This document shows positions 1-12,043 of a stretch of DNA of 52,670 nt, piece after piece. The notes beneath the pieces are model-generated. The model ran no database searches. It worked only from the letters and a program-made list of their open reading frames with translations, and was not told where the DNA came from. The translations under genes and the position numbers were made by a program. Origin of the DNA: Cylindrobasidium torrendii FP15055 ss-10 (taxonomy: Eukaryota > Basidiomycota > Agaricomycetes > Agaricales > Physalacriaceae); contig KN880599.1 of the NCBI GenBank assembly GCA_000934385.1, forward strand, positions 1 to 52,670. The letters are read 5' to 3'. How positions within the stretch are numbered: the stretch's first letter is position 1; each line of letters starts with the position of its first letter.

Positions 1-248
1 GCTTCCATCACTATAGTCGAGATAAAATCTTGACTCTTTTTGCTTTCTTAAAAACCTCCCACCCGCCCGACAAGAAAGGGCCGTTCTAGAGCGCGACACG
101 GGGGGTTGTCGTTCACCTACCCCTCCGTGCGCGCTCGACCCAGAAACCTCCCCAACGCGTCGCGCTGGGCAGGTTCTCTCACCCACTCGAACGAACGGCT
201 CTTCCCCTTGTTAGAAAATTCAAATTATCATTTGGGAGATCTAAGGTT
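1..248. other. Left edge, no gene seen
   Basis: GC-rich stretch at the window edge with no coding signal I can support. The FB2 pseudogene to its right loses homology to its paralogue at about position 260, so this stretch is probably unrelated DNA joined to the truncated gene end. Nothing here identifies a transposon. Confidence 0.4.
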
Positions 249-1635
249 CTAGGAGCCAGCAATGAAAGCGGAGCGATATTCGAAATGCTGCAATGCGCAC
301 TTCGAGCGTTCAACCATGTCGAGGATGGAATCGAATAGATCAAAGCTGTTTACACCCTCGGGTGGGTCCGCAGCGAGACGAAAGTTGGTGAGAGACGGCA
401 CTGTGATTTTATTGAGCACATATCCGACCAGTGTATCAGCACACGTGTGGTGTGTGATGTCGAGAGATACAAGGTTATGGGCGACGACCATCTCCCATTC
501 TCTGGGCTGCCCGTAGTCCACGGTGAATGTTAGATGCTGCAGGTTTGGGTAGTCTTTGAACATGGCATGTACCTCGGACGCCGATGCGCCCCCGTCGAAC
601 TCCGCGTCATCCAAGTAACGGTGTACAGTGGACATCGAGGTGATGGTTGTCTTGGGCAAGGAGATGCGAGCACTCGGACAACGAACATTCATGAAATTGA
701 CCTCCTGAAGTATTGTGCAAGCTCCAAAGAGGCCGTGTGGCTCGTCGACTTCTTGGTCTGAGCTTTCATCCTCGGGCTTGAAGGTCGCGTTCCACATCGT
801 AAGAGTCTTCAACGAGTGCAAATCACTTGCAAACGAAGACAGACTGTAGATTTGTGAATATTCGAGGAAGAGCTGCAGGGAGACAATACGGGATGCATGA
901 GGAAGCAAAATGGCGATCAGGCCGGGAGCCGCATCGCCGTTCGATGTGTGATACAAAGAGAGGGACAGAGGGCGGATTTGCTGCGGTCGAGATGTAATGA
1001 AAGTCCTGCAATAATCCTCGAGTTATCGGCCTCTGTGTTGTCCAACACCGGGAGTTCCGTGCATATAGTGGACCAAAGCAGGGGAAAGTCGAGTGCGGCT
1101 TTTCGCCACTCACGACATACAAGTTCGAGGGAAGGGAGTGTATATTCTGGAGCTGTAAACTCCCACCGCTCAGCCTCTTCGTCTAATGAAATCTCAGGTA
1201 TGGAATCCGGGTCCAAGGTCAAAAGGAAGATCGATTGGAGAATTTCTGTTGGGAGTCGCCGAACAGGCGAGAGCACACGCTTCAGAGAAGAAATGGCGCT
1301 AAATATGCGCTCCTGCGAGATATTCACCTCCTGTTCGAGGCGCGCGCCGTCAGAATCTGGAAGAGCCTGAAGCCGCGCGGATTCGATCTCTATCGCTGCC
1401 TTGCGCTTCTCCAGATCGGCAACCTTGGAGAGAATCGCTTTCTCCTCAGGTTCCGTAGGTGCTGCGTTGGTGAAAATAAGGTGGTGGAACTTTGGATCGT
1501 CCTCGAAGGCGTCCTGATCCTGCAGAACATGTTGAGGTAGTTCATGAGTCGGGAATGGTGCTGAATCAGCTGGCTGCAAGAAGCTCAGATTCTCACTATA
1601 GCACGTTAAATCATGCATAAGCTCACCTTGTGCAT
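249..1635 (-). pseudogene. FB2-1: broken F-box/LRR-like gene
   Basis: Paralogue of the neighbouring gene at 1858-3665. The first coding exon is tiny (1627-1635, Met-His-Lys), followed by an intron at 1574-1626 (GTGAGC...TTGCAG), then PADSAPFPTHELPQHV. A coiled coil (DLEKRKAAIEIES) and an F-box (VRRLPTEILQSIFLLTL) follow. Compared with the paralogue, one T is missing after AAATCC (minus-strand sense, between positions 973 and 974). This shifts the frame and gives a stop at 917. Homology resumes in the next frame (PGLIAILLPHA) and runs to a stop at 249, about 140 residues short of the paralogue's end. Two independent lesions, a frameshift and a lost C-terminus, make a pseudogene the best call. 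A sequencing error could explain the first lesion but not the second. Confidence 0.8.
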
Positions 1636-1857
1636 TGGATAGATGGTGGTCGAAGAGAAAGAGCAAGCAAACACGCCGTGGGAACACTGATCGAGGAGGC
1701 CATTACGCCGTGCGGCACCCACGAGAAGCTCGAAATTCGAATTCTGATTATTGACCAGGTGCAGAGTCAAATAATGAGAGTTGTCTGGATAGAAAGAAAA
1801 TGTATCAAATATCAAGATAACGAACACGCACTGACCTACTAAAGGCACGTAATCCGC

Positions 1858-3665
1858 CTATTCATCCTGTACAAACCTACAGTAGCAAGTGAAATCTAAT
1901 CCTCCGTTTAGCGTAAACCACTCTAGCATCTTCCGTAACCTCTGCAGTCCCTCTTTCACGTCATCCAGCAAATACCCATCGCTCCCTCCAGGTCCCCACC
2001 CAACATGCAGCCTTCGGAGAGGTGCTATCGATTGCCTCATAAGGACCATAGCAATGAAAGAGTCCACGTAAAATTGTTCTCCAGTACCCCGGTCGATTGA
2101 CACAGGGCCAACAACGGAAAGATGGCGCAAATGAGGGGCGGGCATGTCCTGCTCGCGCATGTATAGTGCGCTGACAAGCGCAGTCATCATGCCGCGTTCG
2201 CAACTCGCCGTATCCTCCAGCGCCAGATATTCCAATGTAGGACCGGTGCACTGAAGTAAACGGGTTACGTGCGCAGGCAAGATGTACGTCGAGTGGTATT
2301 CGAAGTGTTGCAACGGGCAATTTGAGCGTTCGAGCATGTCGAGGATGGAGGAAAATAGCTCGGAGCGGTCTGAACTGTCCAGGCCTGGCTCTGCGGCGAG
2401 ACGAAATTCAGTGAGAGACGGGGCAGTGAGCTTGTCGAGTACGTCCTGCACCTGTGTCTCAGCACGCGGGAAGTGTGTGATGTCAAGGGATACGAGGTTA
2501 TGGGCGATGACCATGTTCCATTCGTCCAAGTAACGGTGATCGTCCTCCATGGTGAACAAGAGATGCTGGAGGTTCGGATAGTCCCTGAGGATGCCATGTA
2601 TTTCAGTTGCCGTCGTGCCCGTGTAGAACTTTCCATCGGGTAGGTAAGGATGCGTGGCGGATATAGAAGTAACACTCGTCTTCGGTAAGGCAATGCGAGC
2701 ACTTGGATAGCGTACATCCCTGAAATTGACATGTTGAAGCCTTGTGCAAGCTTCAAAGAGACTTTGCGGCTCAAACTCCTGGTCGGCGCTTTCATCCTCG
2801 CGCTCGAAAGTCGTGTTTGCAATTGTCAGAATAGTCAATGAGCGAAGCTCCTTTGCAAAGGTCGATAGGTCACAGATCTGTGAATATTCGAGGAAGAGAT
2901 GTAATGCGGTAATGCGGGGCGCATGAGGAAGCAAGATGGCGATTAGGTCGCTGGGTACCGTATCGTGTTGCCGTGCGCGCGGATACAGAGCGATGGAGAG
3001 AGGGCAGGATTTGCTGCGATAAAGGTGTAGTCGGATGCGCGAGATGAGATTCGAGTCTTCGGCCTGCCAGTGCGTGTTGTCGAAAACCGGGAACTGCGTG
3101 TAAATCGTTGACCAGAGTTGAGGAAAGTCAACCACAGTGTTCCTCCATTGGTGACAAACAAGTTGGAGCGGGAGAAGCGTGTAACATGGGGTCGTGAACT
3201 TCCACCACCCAAAGTCGTCGTCGAACATCTGCTGGGGAACGGACTCCAAAGTGAAGAGAAAGATGAGTTGCAGGATTTCCGCGGGGAGTCGCCGGACAGG
3301 GGAGAGAACACGCTTTCGAGCAGCAATGGCGCTGGCTATGCGCTCTTGAGAAATTTGCGTAAGGGTTAACTCTTGATCAATCCGCGCGATGTAAGAGTCT
3401 CGTAGAACCAGGAGTCGCGCGGATTCTATCTCTATGGCTGCTTCGCGCTTTTCCAAATCAGAGATCTCGGAAAGAAGGGCTTCCTCCTCAAGCTCTGCGG
3501 GAGCCGCATTGGTGAGAGTGAGATGGCAGAACTTTGGATCATCCTCGAAGTTGTCTTGTTCCTGCAGGACGTGTTGAGGTACTTCATAAATCGGGGAAGA
3601 GGCTGGCTGCAAGAGGCTCGGTTTTCGAAATCATATTGTACCACACTGGAGCTCACATTGAGCAT
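1858..3665 (-). CDS. FB2-2: F-box/LRR-like protein
   Basis: Predicted 585-residue F-box protein of the kind expanded in Agaricomycetes, expected to act as a substrate receptor of an SCF ubiquitin ligase. Visible order: acidic N-terminus (EQDNFEDDPKF); coiled coil at about 45-105; F-box at about 107-155 (SPVRRLPAEILQLIFLFTL, then LVCHQWRNTVVDFPQLWS); then irregular leucine-rich repeats to the end. The model has a 9-nt first exon (3657-3665), an intron at 3607-3656 (GTGAGC...TTGCAG) and a second exon at 1858-3606. No ATG lies further upstream in the exon 1 frame before a stop, and the same tiny exon occurs in the three paralogues, which supports this start. The substrate is unknown. Confidence 0.82.
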
Positions 3666-4072
3666 CGAGTCGGTGATGGTCAAAGAGAAAGGGTAAGAGG
3701 ACACGTGGTCGTGTCAATGATCGAAGGAGACCTCTAACGCGCGCGTGAAAAGTCTGAATCTCGATTTTTTTAAAAAAAAATCTCAACTTTTTCGTCGTTA
3801 TAAGCTAATTAGCTAACGGGACTATGCGTACATACTGTATAGTAGTGCAGCGGGTTGGCTGGGTCAGGCCTTCGCATACCGTCTGCTGGGGGAACATAAT
3901 GGATTCTGAATCTCGATTGTAGGCATGCAATATGTCAAATAGCAAGAAGTTTCCGAATGGAATAAAAGGATAATATTTAAATATCACGGTATTGCACATG
4001 CTCTGATGGCGTGAGTGCCACTTTGCAGCGCCTCCATCAAATCATTCTTGTCCTCTTCCCATCATCGCTAGA
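3666..4072. other. Divergent intergenic region
   Basis: This 407-bp region separates FB2-2 (minus) from the bestrophin gene (plus), so it should hold both promoters. A T/A homopolymer run at about 3766-3780 is the only notable element. No gene or RNA was recognised. Confidence 0.4.
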
Positions 4073-6145
4073 ATGCCAGGAATAGCATTCACCAACGGCC
4101 ACTCGCCGACAAAGGCCCAGCGCTCGTTGACCGCGCGCCATACACTGCTACCTGCTATTAAGCCGTCCGGGACCTTCGTGGGCGCAGAAGATGCACCGAG
4201 CTATAATCTCGTTACATGGACTTTTGGACGAGGATCGGTCGTAAGCCATTTCCCGCAGAAAAGTGTCCTTTCTTTGGTGATTAAAGCGCATTTCAACCTA
4301 GATCTGGCGTATATGGCCGGCTGTTCTATTTCACACACTCTTTGCTGCTCGTTCGTCCTGATTAGTTGCACTCGACCTCCTAGTTTTTGACTGTCCGATA
4401 GTTATTGTTTTTCTCGAGATGCAAGGCTACGTCCACCTTGCTATCCCTAATGTTATGTTGACAGTCCTTGGTGCGTACGCAATGCATTCATCCCCTCTTC
4501 TACTGATGGAGCCATTTACAGGTGTTGTTATCGGCTTTGTCATTTCATACCGCGCCATTAGCGGGTGCGTGCTACGCGCTTGGAAGAACGCTCATGCACA
4601 TGGCTTATTCGTCTTCGTGTAGATACGAGCGCTACTGGATGGGAAGGACGTGTTGGAGCGACGTGATCAAGAACATTCGCACGATGAGCAGGCTCATCTG
4701 GTTCCATGTCCCGCCGACAGTCACTCCCCGCACGTCCGCCGAGCTCGAAAGCGGTAAACTTGCTCGCTCGAAGGAAGAGCTCCTGAAGGTCATGGCGGAG
4801 AAAAGGACGGCTCTCGATCTGGCAGAAGGGTTTTGTGTTGCCTTGAAGCATCATGTTCGAAGTGGGTGCATCAATTCGCAGTACATTCGTCTCTGCTAAC
4901 ATCATATCAGGCGAAGATGGAATATACTACCAGGATTTATACGACTTGATTCGGCCTTTGCATAACGTGAGTGTTGCTGGGATCTAGGGGGTGATGCACC
5001 GTATTAATGAGTATGGCCGTATACAGCATGCCCACACCGAGGATCACAGAGCATCGGCACAGTTTACGGCTCTCCCTCCTGGAAGAGCGCACAGAATAAC
5101 CTCAAATCCTGCTTTGCGAAAGACCTCAAAACCCGCAAATCCACCACGCGCAGAGTCTAGCTTCCACGCCCATGTTATACCACCTATCAACGCCTATGGC
5201 ACTTTCGTCCCACCACAGCATACCTCTTCTAGTGGTTCAAGTAGCTCGGTATCCAGTACTACACCCCTACAAGCGGCTACGCAAGCCAATCCAAACGGAA
5301 ATGGCGTCATGAGCCAGGTCAACGAGGACCTCGTTCCCTTTTCAAGCTTCTTCACAAAAATTCTTGCCATCTTCAAGCGTAAATCCAAGGACGAGGACGA
5401 CGAGACCCTGCCGAACTTTGGCGTTGGAAGCAAGAATCCGTACGCAGCGACGTCGAGCCAGCGGAAATGGCGTGGGCCTGTGCATCCCAGGCTCGGTGGT
5501 TCGCACAAGACACACCCAGTTCTGGCGTCGACTGCAGAGGAGAACCTTCCTCTTGAGATTCTGCGTGTCTTGTCGGAGTGGATGAGCGTCCTCGAGGCGC
5601 GGGGGTCGGTACCCGGGACAAGCCTGGGAGGGATGCTTGGGACCCTCGCGGGGCTCGAGGATAGTCTCAGCGCACTCGAGCGTATCCTCACTACACCTCT
5701 GCCGTTTGTGTACTCGGTGCACATCCGACACACGGTCTGGCTGTACTTGTTCTTCCTGCCGTTCCAGCTCGTAGGTGACTTTGGGTGGTACGCGGTCCCT
5801 GGTGTGTGTATCGCATCGTTCATCTATCTGGGTTTCCTGGCGGCTGGAGAGGAGATTGAGCAGCCTTTTGGATACGACGAAGTAAGCTTGCTGATTCACA
5901 CATCCTGACAAAATTCTAAAAGCCAACAGAACGATCTGGATTTGGATCTATTCTGCCAGGCCATCGTGCATAGTGAGCTGCAAAAGCTCAAGACTTCGCC
6001 GTGCTTGAACGCGTACTTGGAGCCAGCCGTGCCAATGAGCATCGACACCGATGTAGGTGGCTCGGACAGCGATAGCGATGAGGAGGAGGCAACGCCAGTT
6101 CAGACCCGAAGGGTTACCAGCCCTACAAGTTCAACTGTCTACTAA
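4073..6145 (+). CDS. Bestrophin-family anion channel (UPF0187)
   Basis: A 564-residue membrane protein of the fungal bestrophin-like family, probably a chloride or anion channel. Eight exons; introns at 4241-4301, 4351-4401, 4471-4521, 4565-4622, 4862-4910, 4967-5026 and 5882-5929. Splicing restores the family landmarks in order: LVTWTFGRGSV-IWRIWPAVL (first membrane region), HLAIPNVMLTVLGVVIGF, YRAISGYERYWMGR, RTMSRLIWFHVPP, the Arg/Lys-rich variable insert, LYLFFLPFQLVGDFGWYAVP, and the hallmark IEQPFGYDENDLDLDLFC across the last junction. The C-terminus is short and acidic (SDSDSDEEE). The long low-complexity insert (about residues 210-330) replaces the short linker of bacterial members. 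The family call is secure; ion selectivity is inferred from the family. Confidence 0.9.
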
Positions 6146-6420
6146 GCTGTAGATTATTGTTCTTACCGGGAGTTGTGGGTCCAGATACCCGGTAGTCCAT
6201 ATGGAATATACCAGACATATGTTGTAATGGGCCTTTAGCCGCCCAATCTAGTAGCTAGTGGCAAACTGAACAATTTAGCGATTCGATTTATACACGTCGT
6301 TTGTGCTTTCATTTGTTGCGGGGCAAAGGTGGATTGGGACCGGGGTATTTAAGCGTGGGAAACCGGAACGCGAGTACAAATCGAAACTGGCAGGTGGCCG
6401 CATTTTGCTCCGCAACCATC

Positions 6421-7460
6421 ATGTCTCTCCCTCAGCCTGTCCCACCTTCCTGGAAAGTACGTCCTGCCCCAATTATCGCGCGTTTTTTCGCGTCTAACTC
6501 GCAGTGCTAGGATCTCGGCAAGTCGTCGAACGACCTTCTCACGAAGGACTACCCGTTCACCACCACTGCGCTCGAGGTCAAGACCAAGACGCCTTCTGGT
6601 GTCACCTTCAAGGTTGCGGGCACGCAGGACAACAAGACTGGCGTGATTGCTTCCGACGTCGAGAGCAAATACCTCCACAAGCCGTACGGCCTCACCTACA
6701 CTCAGGCATGGACGACCTCGAACGTGCTCAAGTCTACCGTTGAGCTCGACAACACCTTTGCCAAGGGTCTCAAGATCGACGCGACCAGCACTCTCCAGCC
6801 GGACAAGGGCTCCAAGTCTGCCGTCTTCAACGCTGCCTTCAAGCAGTCTGGCTTCCACACACGCGGCACGTTCGACCTCTTCAAGGTGCGTGTCTCCGTT
6901 CCCCTAATCGATCCGTACTCATCCTGTCGCAGAGCGTCGTCACCGCTGACGGTGTTGTTGGCCGCGACGGATTCCTCGCTGGTGCCGAGGCTTCCTACAA
7001 CATCAACGACGGAAAGGTCGCAAAATACGCTGCCGCTGTTGGCTACAATGCCGCCGACTACGCAGTCACCATCCAGGCTTTGAACGGCTTCAAGACCTAT
7101 GCTGCCAGCTACTACCACCGCGTGAACAGCGACGTCGAGGCTGGTGCCAAGGCCATCTACGACTCCAAGCTCACCGTCGGTGGTGTTGCTCTTGAGGTCG
7201 GTGGCAAGACCATCCTCGACCGCGCCTCCGGATCTTCGCTCAAGGCCAAGATCAACAACTCTGGTGTTATTGCGCTCGGATACCAGCAAATCCTCCGCCC
7301 TGGCCTCAAGGCCACCTTTGGTCTTGCTCTTGATACCCAGCAGGTGAACGAGGCGGCGCCCGTCGGCCCTGTGCACAAGGTTTGTTTTCCCTTCTTGTCG
7401 CTGCCCCATGTCATTTACCCAGTCTTTTAGGTCGGTGCCAGCTTCGTGTTCGAGTCGTAG
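6421..7460 (+). CDS. POR1: Mitochondrial outer-membrane porin (VDAC)
   Basis: A 295-residue beta-barrel porin that passes metabolites through the mitochondrial outer membrane. Four exons with introns at 6457-6510, 6886-6932 and 7380-7430, all GT-AG. The N-terminus (PPSWKDLGKSSNDLLTKDYP) is the usual VDAC amphipathic helix. The GLK motif is present (FAKGLKIDA), and the C-terminal half ends with strands such as GVIALGYQQILRPGLKAT and VGASFVFES. Length is slightly above the usual 280-285 residues. Third positions are strongly C-biased compared with the neighbours, as expected for a highly expressed gene. The symbol follows the yeast orthologue name. Confidence 0.95.
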
Positions 7461-9034
7461 ACGGATGGATTGCTATGGGATATCATACGGATCGCTGTCT
7501 AATTACGCACATGTCGTGATTTGTTGTATCTCCTGTGTGATGATGGCGTGTTCGAGTGAGCCTTTGGTTCGGCATTGTGAGGGCGGGAATGTGCGCGTAT
7601 ACAGACACGTTCGCGCATTGAGGGGATATATCCCCACTGCGATACGGCTTCAGGCGCTTGCTCAGTAAAGCTAAGTCGCTGGACGGCACGGAGCTATTTG
7701 GATTGAGGACATCCTTGTGTCTACTCACCCTCGTCGTCGCGTCTAAGCCAGACTAAGACAGTAACGGTCAAAGTGTTAACAGCAGGCCCCGCTTCGAATT
7801 TGCTAACTGCCGGTTGACGTTGAGGTGCGTTGCTGGTGCGTCTACTACCGAAAAATTAGCGCTGGCTGCTGCAATATTCCGTCATCTCGATGTCCTGCAA
7901 ACAACTAAGTACGATAGTTGGCTTGGGGGCAAAAGCTTGACACATTATATCCAGCAGGGCTTTCTCTGCTTAAGCCAAATCCATGGCAAGCAGATTCCTC
8001 GTTGATTGAGGAGCCCGGGGCTGCTTCAATATCAAACAGGGTTCAACTAAGTATATTGAATTTAATAAATGCGCTTGTTCCTCATTAGGATAACATGGTT
8101 CGTCCTTTCATGAAAGCGGGCCTACATACATAACAGCGTCTTGATAGGATTTCTGACTTGTGGTAGTATGTCGACGAGGAGAGCGAGTTTGGCCACAGAG
8201 ATTAATCATTAAACGAAAGAAGCGTGCACACCTCGTGCTACGAGACGCGAGCCTCGAGGGATCCATGACGCTTGTCAATAAAATCATGTCCAACTCCCAG
8301 CAAAGTTCGAGGTTAATAGTGACTATAATCTAGATGAACAAAGAGGAGCTTGGAAGCGCAGGCATTTCGAATTCGTGCTGACTTTGCCAAGGGAACTTCG
8401 GGCAACGAAGGCGTCGGCCAGGGCGCGGTGCACGCGTTCAGTTTTAGGCCATCAGCATGTGGACGGACCGCTAGTGGGAGCAGGAATCAGTGCCAACTAT
8501 AGGTAGATATGTTGGCTGAGGGTGTTGTTAGAGAAAAGCAAGCGTCGAGGATGCATTTTGGGTGTGAGTTGTTCAAGCGGCGGGCCCAGGGAGATTCAGT
8601 TTTGGCGGTCGACGGCGCGACGGCGGTGAGAAGCTCCATGAGAGGCATGGCAACCCCATCAACATTTTGGATCCGCAAGGTTATTTTCGTGCATGTGATG
8701 TTCAAAGTTTGGATGTGTGTGTCAAACCACCTGAACCGACGCTGTCGAAGATGGCTTGGAGGGGCACAAATGAAAAGCAGAATTTATTTGTCTATTTTAT
8801 CGGGCACAGTGCGCAGCGGTGCTGATTGATGCGCCCACTGATGATCAAAATTGGCATTCGGCAGAAATAAGCTGTGGACGTGACGGATTGTGACACATCT
8901 CCTCCTAATCCACCCCCCGATAGGAAGAACGCCGTCTGCGAGGCATCCATTCTCTTCCTCACACTCTCTGTCCTTTTACTTTCTTTTCCGTGTTTTATTC
9001 CGTTCGTTCTCGATACAAGACTACGCCAGAGACA
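7461..9034. other. Intergenic region, no gene seen
   Basis: About 1.57 kb between the porin 3' end and the membrane-protein gene. Only short unsupported ORFs are present. The last 100 bp are C/T-rich (CTCTTCCTCACACTCTCTG), typical of a basidiomycete core promoter ahead of the gene at 9035. Confidence 0.4.
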
Positions 9035-10230
9035 ATGCCTATCGCCAGCCGCCCACCGTATGCAACCGACGAGCCGGATTCGTTCTACGAGTCGCCGCAG
9101 CCACAGCGCCGCCTTCGCCAGCCAGCACCTGCGAATCCAAATGAAAGGTCGTCGGCATACGACGTGTGCGCGATCATACTCTCTATATATAAAAGAATGG
9201 GAACTTAATCAATTTCAGTTACGACAACTACCTCGGCAACAACCCTCACCAGCAGCAAATGAACCGTCAAAGTGGGATGGGAGAGCTCGGCATGGGCTTC
9301 CTCAACGGCTCCATGGACGACGACGATGAGGACGACGACGATATGTCAAAACCTCCGCTGTCAACCGACTCGAAACAAGCCGGGCCCTTGCCATCAAAGC
9401 ATGCTGCCTTGGCAGCAGCAACTGTTGGACGCGAACCATCACCTCCCCCTCAGTATATTGCCTCACCCCGGCCTGGATACGCCGCACCGATCGCCAACCT
9501 TAACTCTCTCGCTCGTCCGGAACCAGCACAAGCCCCGCAGAGTCGCCAGCCGCCTCCCCAGTTGAACATGAACCAAGGCCAGAACCCGTTTATCCACCCT
9601 TCCGAGGCGTATGGCTCGGGCACACCCATGCCGTCGACGCCGCACCCGCTTGGCGCGCCCATGACGCCCATCACCCCAGTCTTCGCCCGGCCGCAGAAGA
9701 AGGTCGACATCCAGTTCGCGGATGAAAAGCACATTATGCGTGGCGACAAGGAAGAGGTTCCGCTCGCCCGCCGTGGCGAGCGTGGTGACGAGTTCTGGCG
9801 CCGGTTCTCCGTCGTCGCCCACACTACCGAGAACCGGACGTCGTCCAGCTCGTGGCTCAAGAAGACGCAGAACGGGACCACCCGGCTTTCCCGATGGGTG
9901 TATATCATTGGCATTCTCTTGCTCATCGTGCGTCGCCTATTCCCTCTTTTCCCAACATCGCCTAATCTTTTTTTCCAACAGGCGGCCGCCGGCGGCATTG
10001 GCCTTGGCTGGTGGGTCTCCCACAACGACAACTCCCATACCGCACCAGAGGCCATGGGAGGTTCTGAGGGACAGAAGGCGACTGGCAACGGAGCGACTGT
10101 GGCTACCGGCGCATCGTCCGCCCTGCATGTCGCGCCGACTCACACCATCGACGACCGCGACCTCCACGTACCCATACCGACTGCCCCGTCGGCTATGCGC
10201 AGGGCGCACAGGCGGAAGCACTTCCATTAA
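9035..10230 (+). CDS. Single-pass membrane protein, unknown function
   Basis: A 356-residue protein from three exons (9035-9147, 9219-9927, 9982-10230). A long Pro/Gln/Ser-rich N-terminal part, presumably disordered, contains an acidic patch (MDDDDEDDDDM). Next comes a basic block with RRGERGDEFWRRFSVVAHT and SSSSWLKKTQNGTTRLSRW, then one transmembrane helix at about 258-280 (VYIIGILLLI-AAAGGIGLGWWV), then a short Gly/Ser/Thr-rich tail ending RRAHRRKHFH. The second intron (54 nt) is in frame, so retention would also keep the frame open. I recognise the FWRRFS-plus-one-helix layout as recurring in Agaricomycete hypothetical proteins but know no function. Confidence 0.8.
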
Positions 10231-11078
10231 GTGCGTTGCCATTCTTTGCCCTACCTACTCTCAATCTAACAGCCATCCAGGTCGCCTTCGCTGTGCCTCC
10301 GGTTATATATATTGGTTTTGCCTCTTGGATTTTAAACACGTCTTGAACAACGGCACACGTACTGCCTCGTAGAACGCCTCCTTCCTTTCAAACCACAACC
10401 ACATCCTTGGGATACGACAAAGTAATGCACTCTAGCTAATCCCGTCCACTCGTTATGACCTCCACCACCGGTTCTGTCTCTCGACGCTGCAAATACACCC
10501 CCGACCTTTTTACACAATTTACCCCCTCTCCTACCCGTGTATCTATCCGTTTGCTTCATCGACGACGCCGGCTTTTTTGGGATACCCAAACCTTTGCATT
10601 TGTACTATTGCACCCCTACCCATCTATTTACGCTTTATTTTCACATCTTAGTAGTCCTTCTCGGTGCAAAATCACGTTGCTTTTGGAATGTGCTGTGTGT
10701 CTGAACGTGTTCACGGTTTCGAGTGACAAAAGTAAGACGGACGTCTTGAGAGGAGTTTCGTTCGATTCTAAGGGATGTGTTGGTCTATCGGCGTATGGTA
10801 GCCTGATGAAAGTAGAGGCATGATGATGCGTGTTCTTTGAACCATTGCTTTCCTTCTCATGGGCCGTACTCCGTGATGGAAACCTCATGCACACCCCGTA
10901 CTCGTAGACAGCGAGCGAGCGAAGCAAGCACCTGATGGACTGGCATGGTCCTGCGTTGGGTGCGACGGACCGCAGAACGAGATGGTAGATTGGCTAAGAG
11001 GCTCTGAAAGTCGCTTCTTAACGAAGGCAAAACCAATTCTCGCCGACTCCCAGCCGGGTGACAAAGAGAACGAGTGGC
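10231..11078. other. Intergenic region, no gene seen
   Basis: The 3' flank of the membrane-protein gene and the 5' flank of FB1-1. Pyrimidine-rich near 10450-10650. Nothing else recognisable apart from the FB1 upstream block annotated separately. Confidence 0.35.
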
Positions 11079-11091
11079 GTGATGGGATCAC
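11079..11091 (+). promoter_or_regulatory. Palindrome upstream of FB1-1
   Basis: GTGATGGGATCAC, a perfect 5+3+5 inverted repeat, 51 nt before the ATG. The same 13 bases precede FB1-2, FB1-4 and FB1-5 at nearly the same distance, inside a longer shared block beginning GAGTGGC. It may bind a transcription factor or lie in the 5' UTR; the sequence alone does not decide. Confidence 0.45.
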
Positions 11092-12005
11092 CCATTCTCG
11101 ATCGAGACTGAGGGTGACTGGCGCTTGTTCCCTCTTGCCACCATGTCGCTACCCTTGGAGATATGGCTCAGCATCTTCGCATCTGAATTTCGCAGTGACA
11201 GACAATCACTCTCATCTCTTGCTCTCGTCTCGCGCACATTTCATGCCGCGGTTCTTCCTTTTCTTTACTTCGACGTCCAAATCACTGGCCGTGAAAGACA
11301 ACAAAGTTTCTACGAGTGGATTCAATCAAACGACCCGTCCAATCCCGCCGCATACATCCGTGAATACACAATCATCATCGCCGATGAGGAAGTGGCCAGT
11401 GGCAAGCCACACACGCACAACTCAGGCGCTCTAGCTCGCATGCAACACTTGCGCAAGCTTACGCTTTTGGGAGAACCCAACGTCAGAAAACTCCTGCTCA
11501 CAGAGAGCATTCTACAATCTGAAGATCCTTCCTGGTCCTTACCTGAATTGCGAGAACTCCGGTGGGCTGGTTATGCCATCGAGCTTGAACTTTGTCAATT
11601 TCTCTCGCGGTGCCCATCTATAGAACATCTGGAGTTACCAGAGTGGGCAGAGGAGGTTCCTCCACCGGCTGAAATTGTCCCGAATCTGCGTAGTTTTAGT
11701 GGTGGATGCTCCACTGCAATGGCTTTCCTTCCTGGGAGACATGTCGTGGACATCGAGTTGACTCCTGATTTTGGGCTGCCGGACGTGGTCGATTACTTTA
11801 CGTCGAACCCAGATAGCGCGGCACGCATCAGGTCCTTGTCCATCCCACCGCTGAACCTCGGGCCAGGAGCAGGTTACCAGGAGTGCATCCTCCCATACTT
11901 GTCCCAGTTAAAACAGCTGCGAATGCACAATAGCCAGGTAAGCACAATACTATACGTGACTGTCTTTGCCTGGTTGATCCATAGGATATCTAGCTCGTCC
12001 ATGTA

Positions 12006-12043
12006 AGGTATGCGACACTCATCAGCAACCAACCCCGCGTGGC
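12006..12043 (+). repeat. Left terminal inverted repeat
   Basis: 38 bp, identical over its whole length to the reverse complement of 12923-12960. It is preceded by TA at 12004-12005. Confidence 0.95.

Noticed and set aside
6349..7414. Long minus-strand ORFs across the porin gene
   Set aside because: They are antisense shadows caused by the strong codon bias of VDAC.
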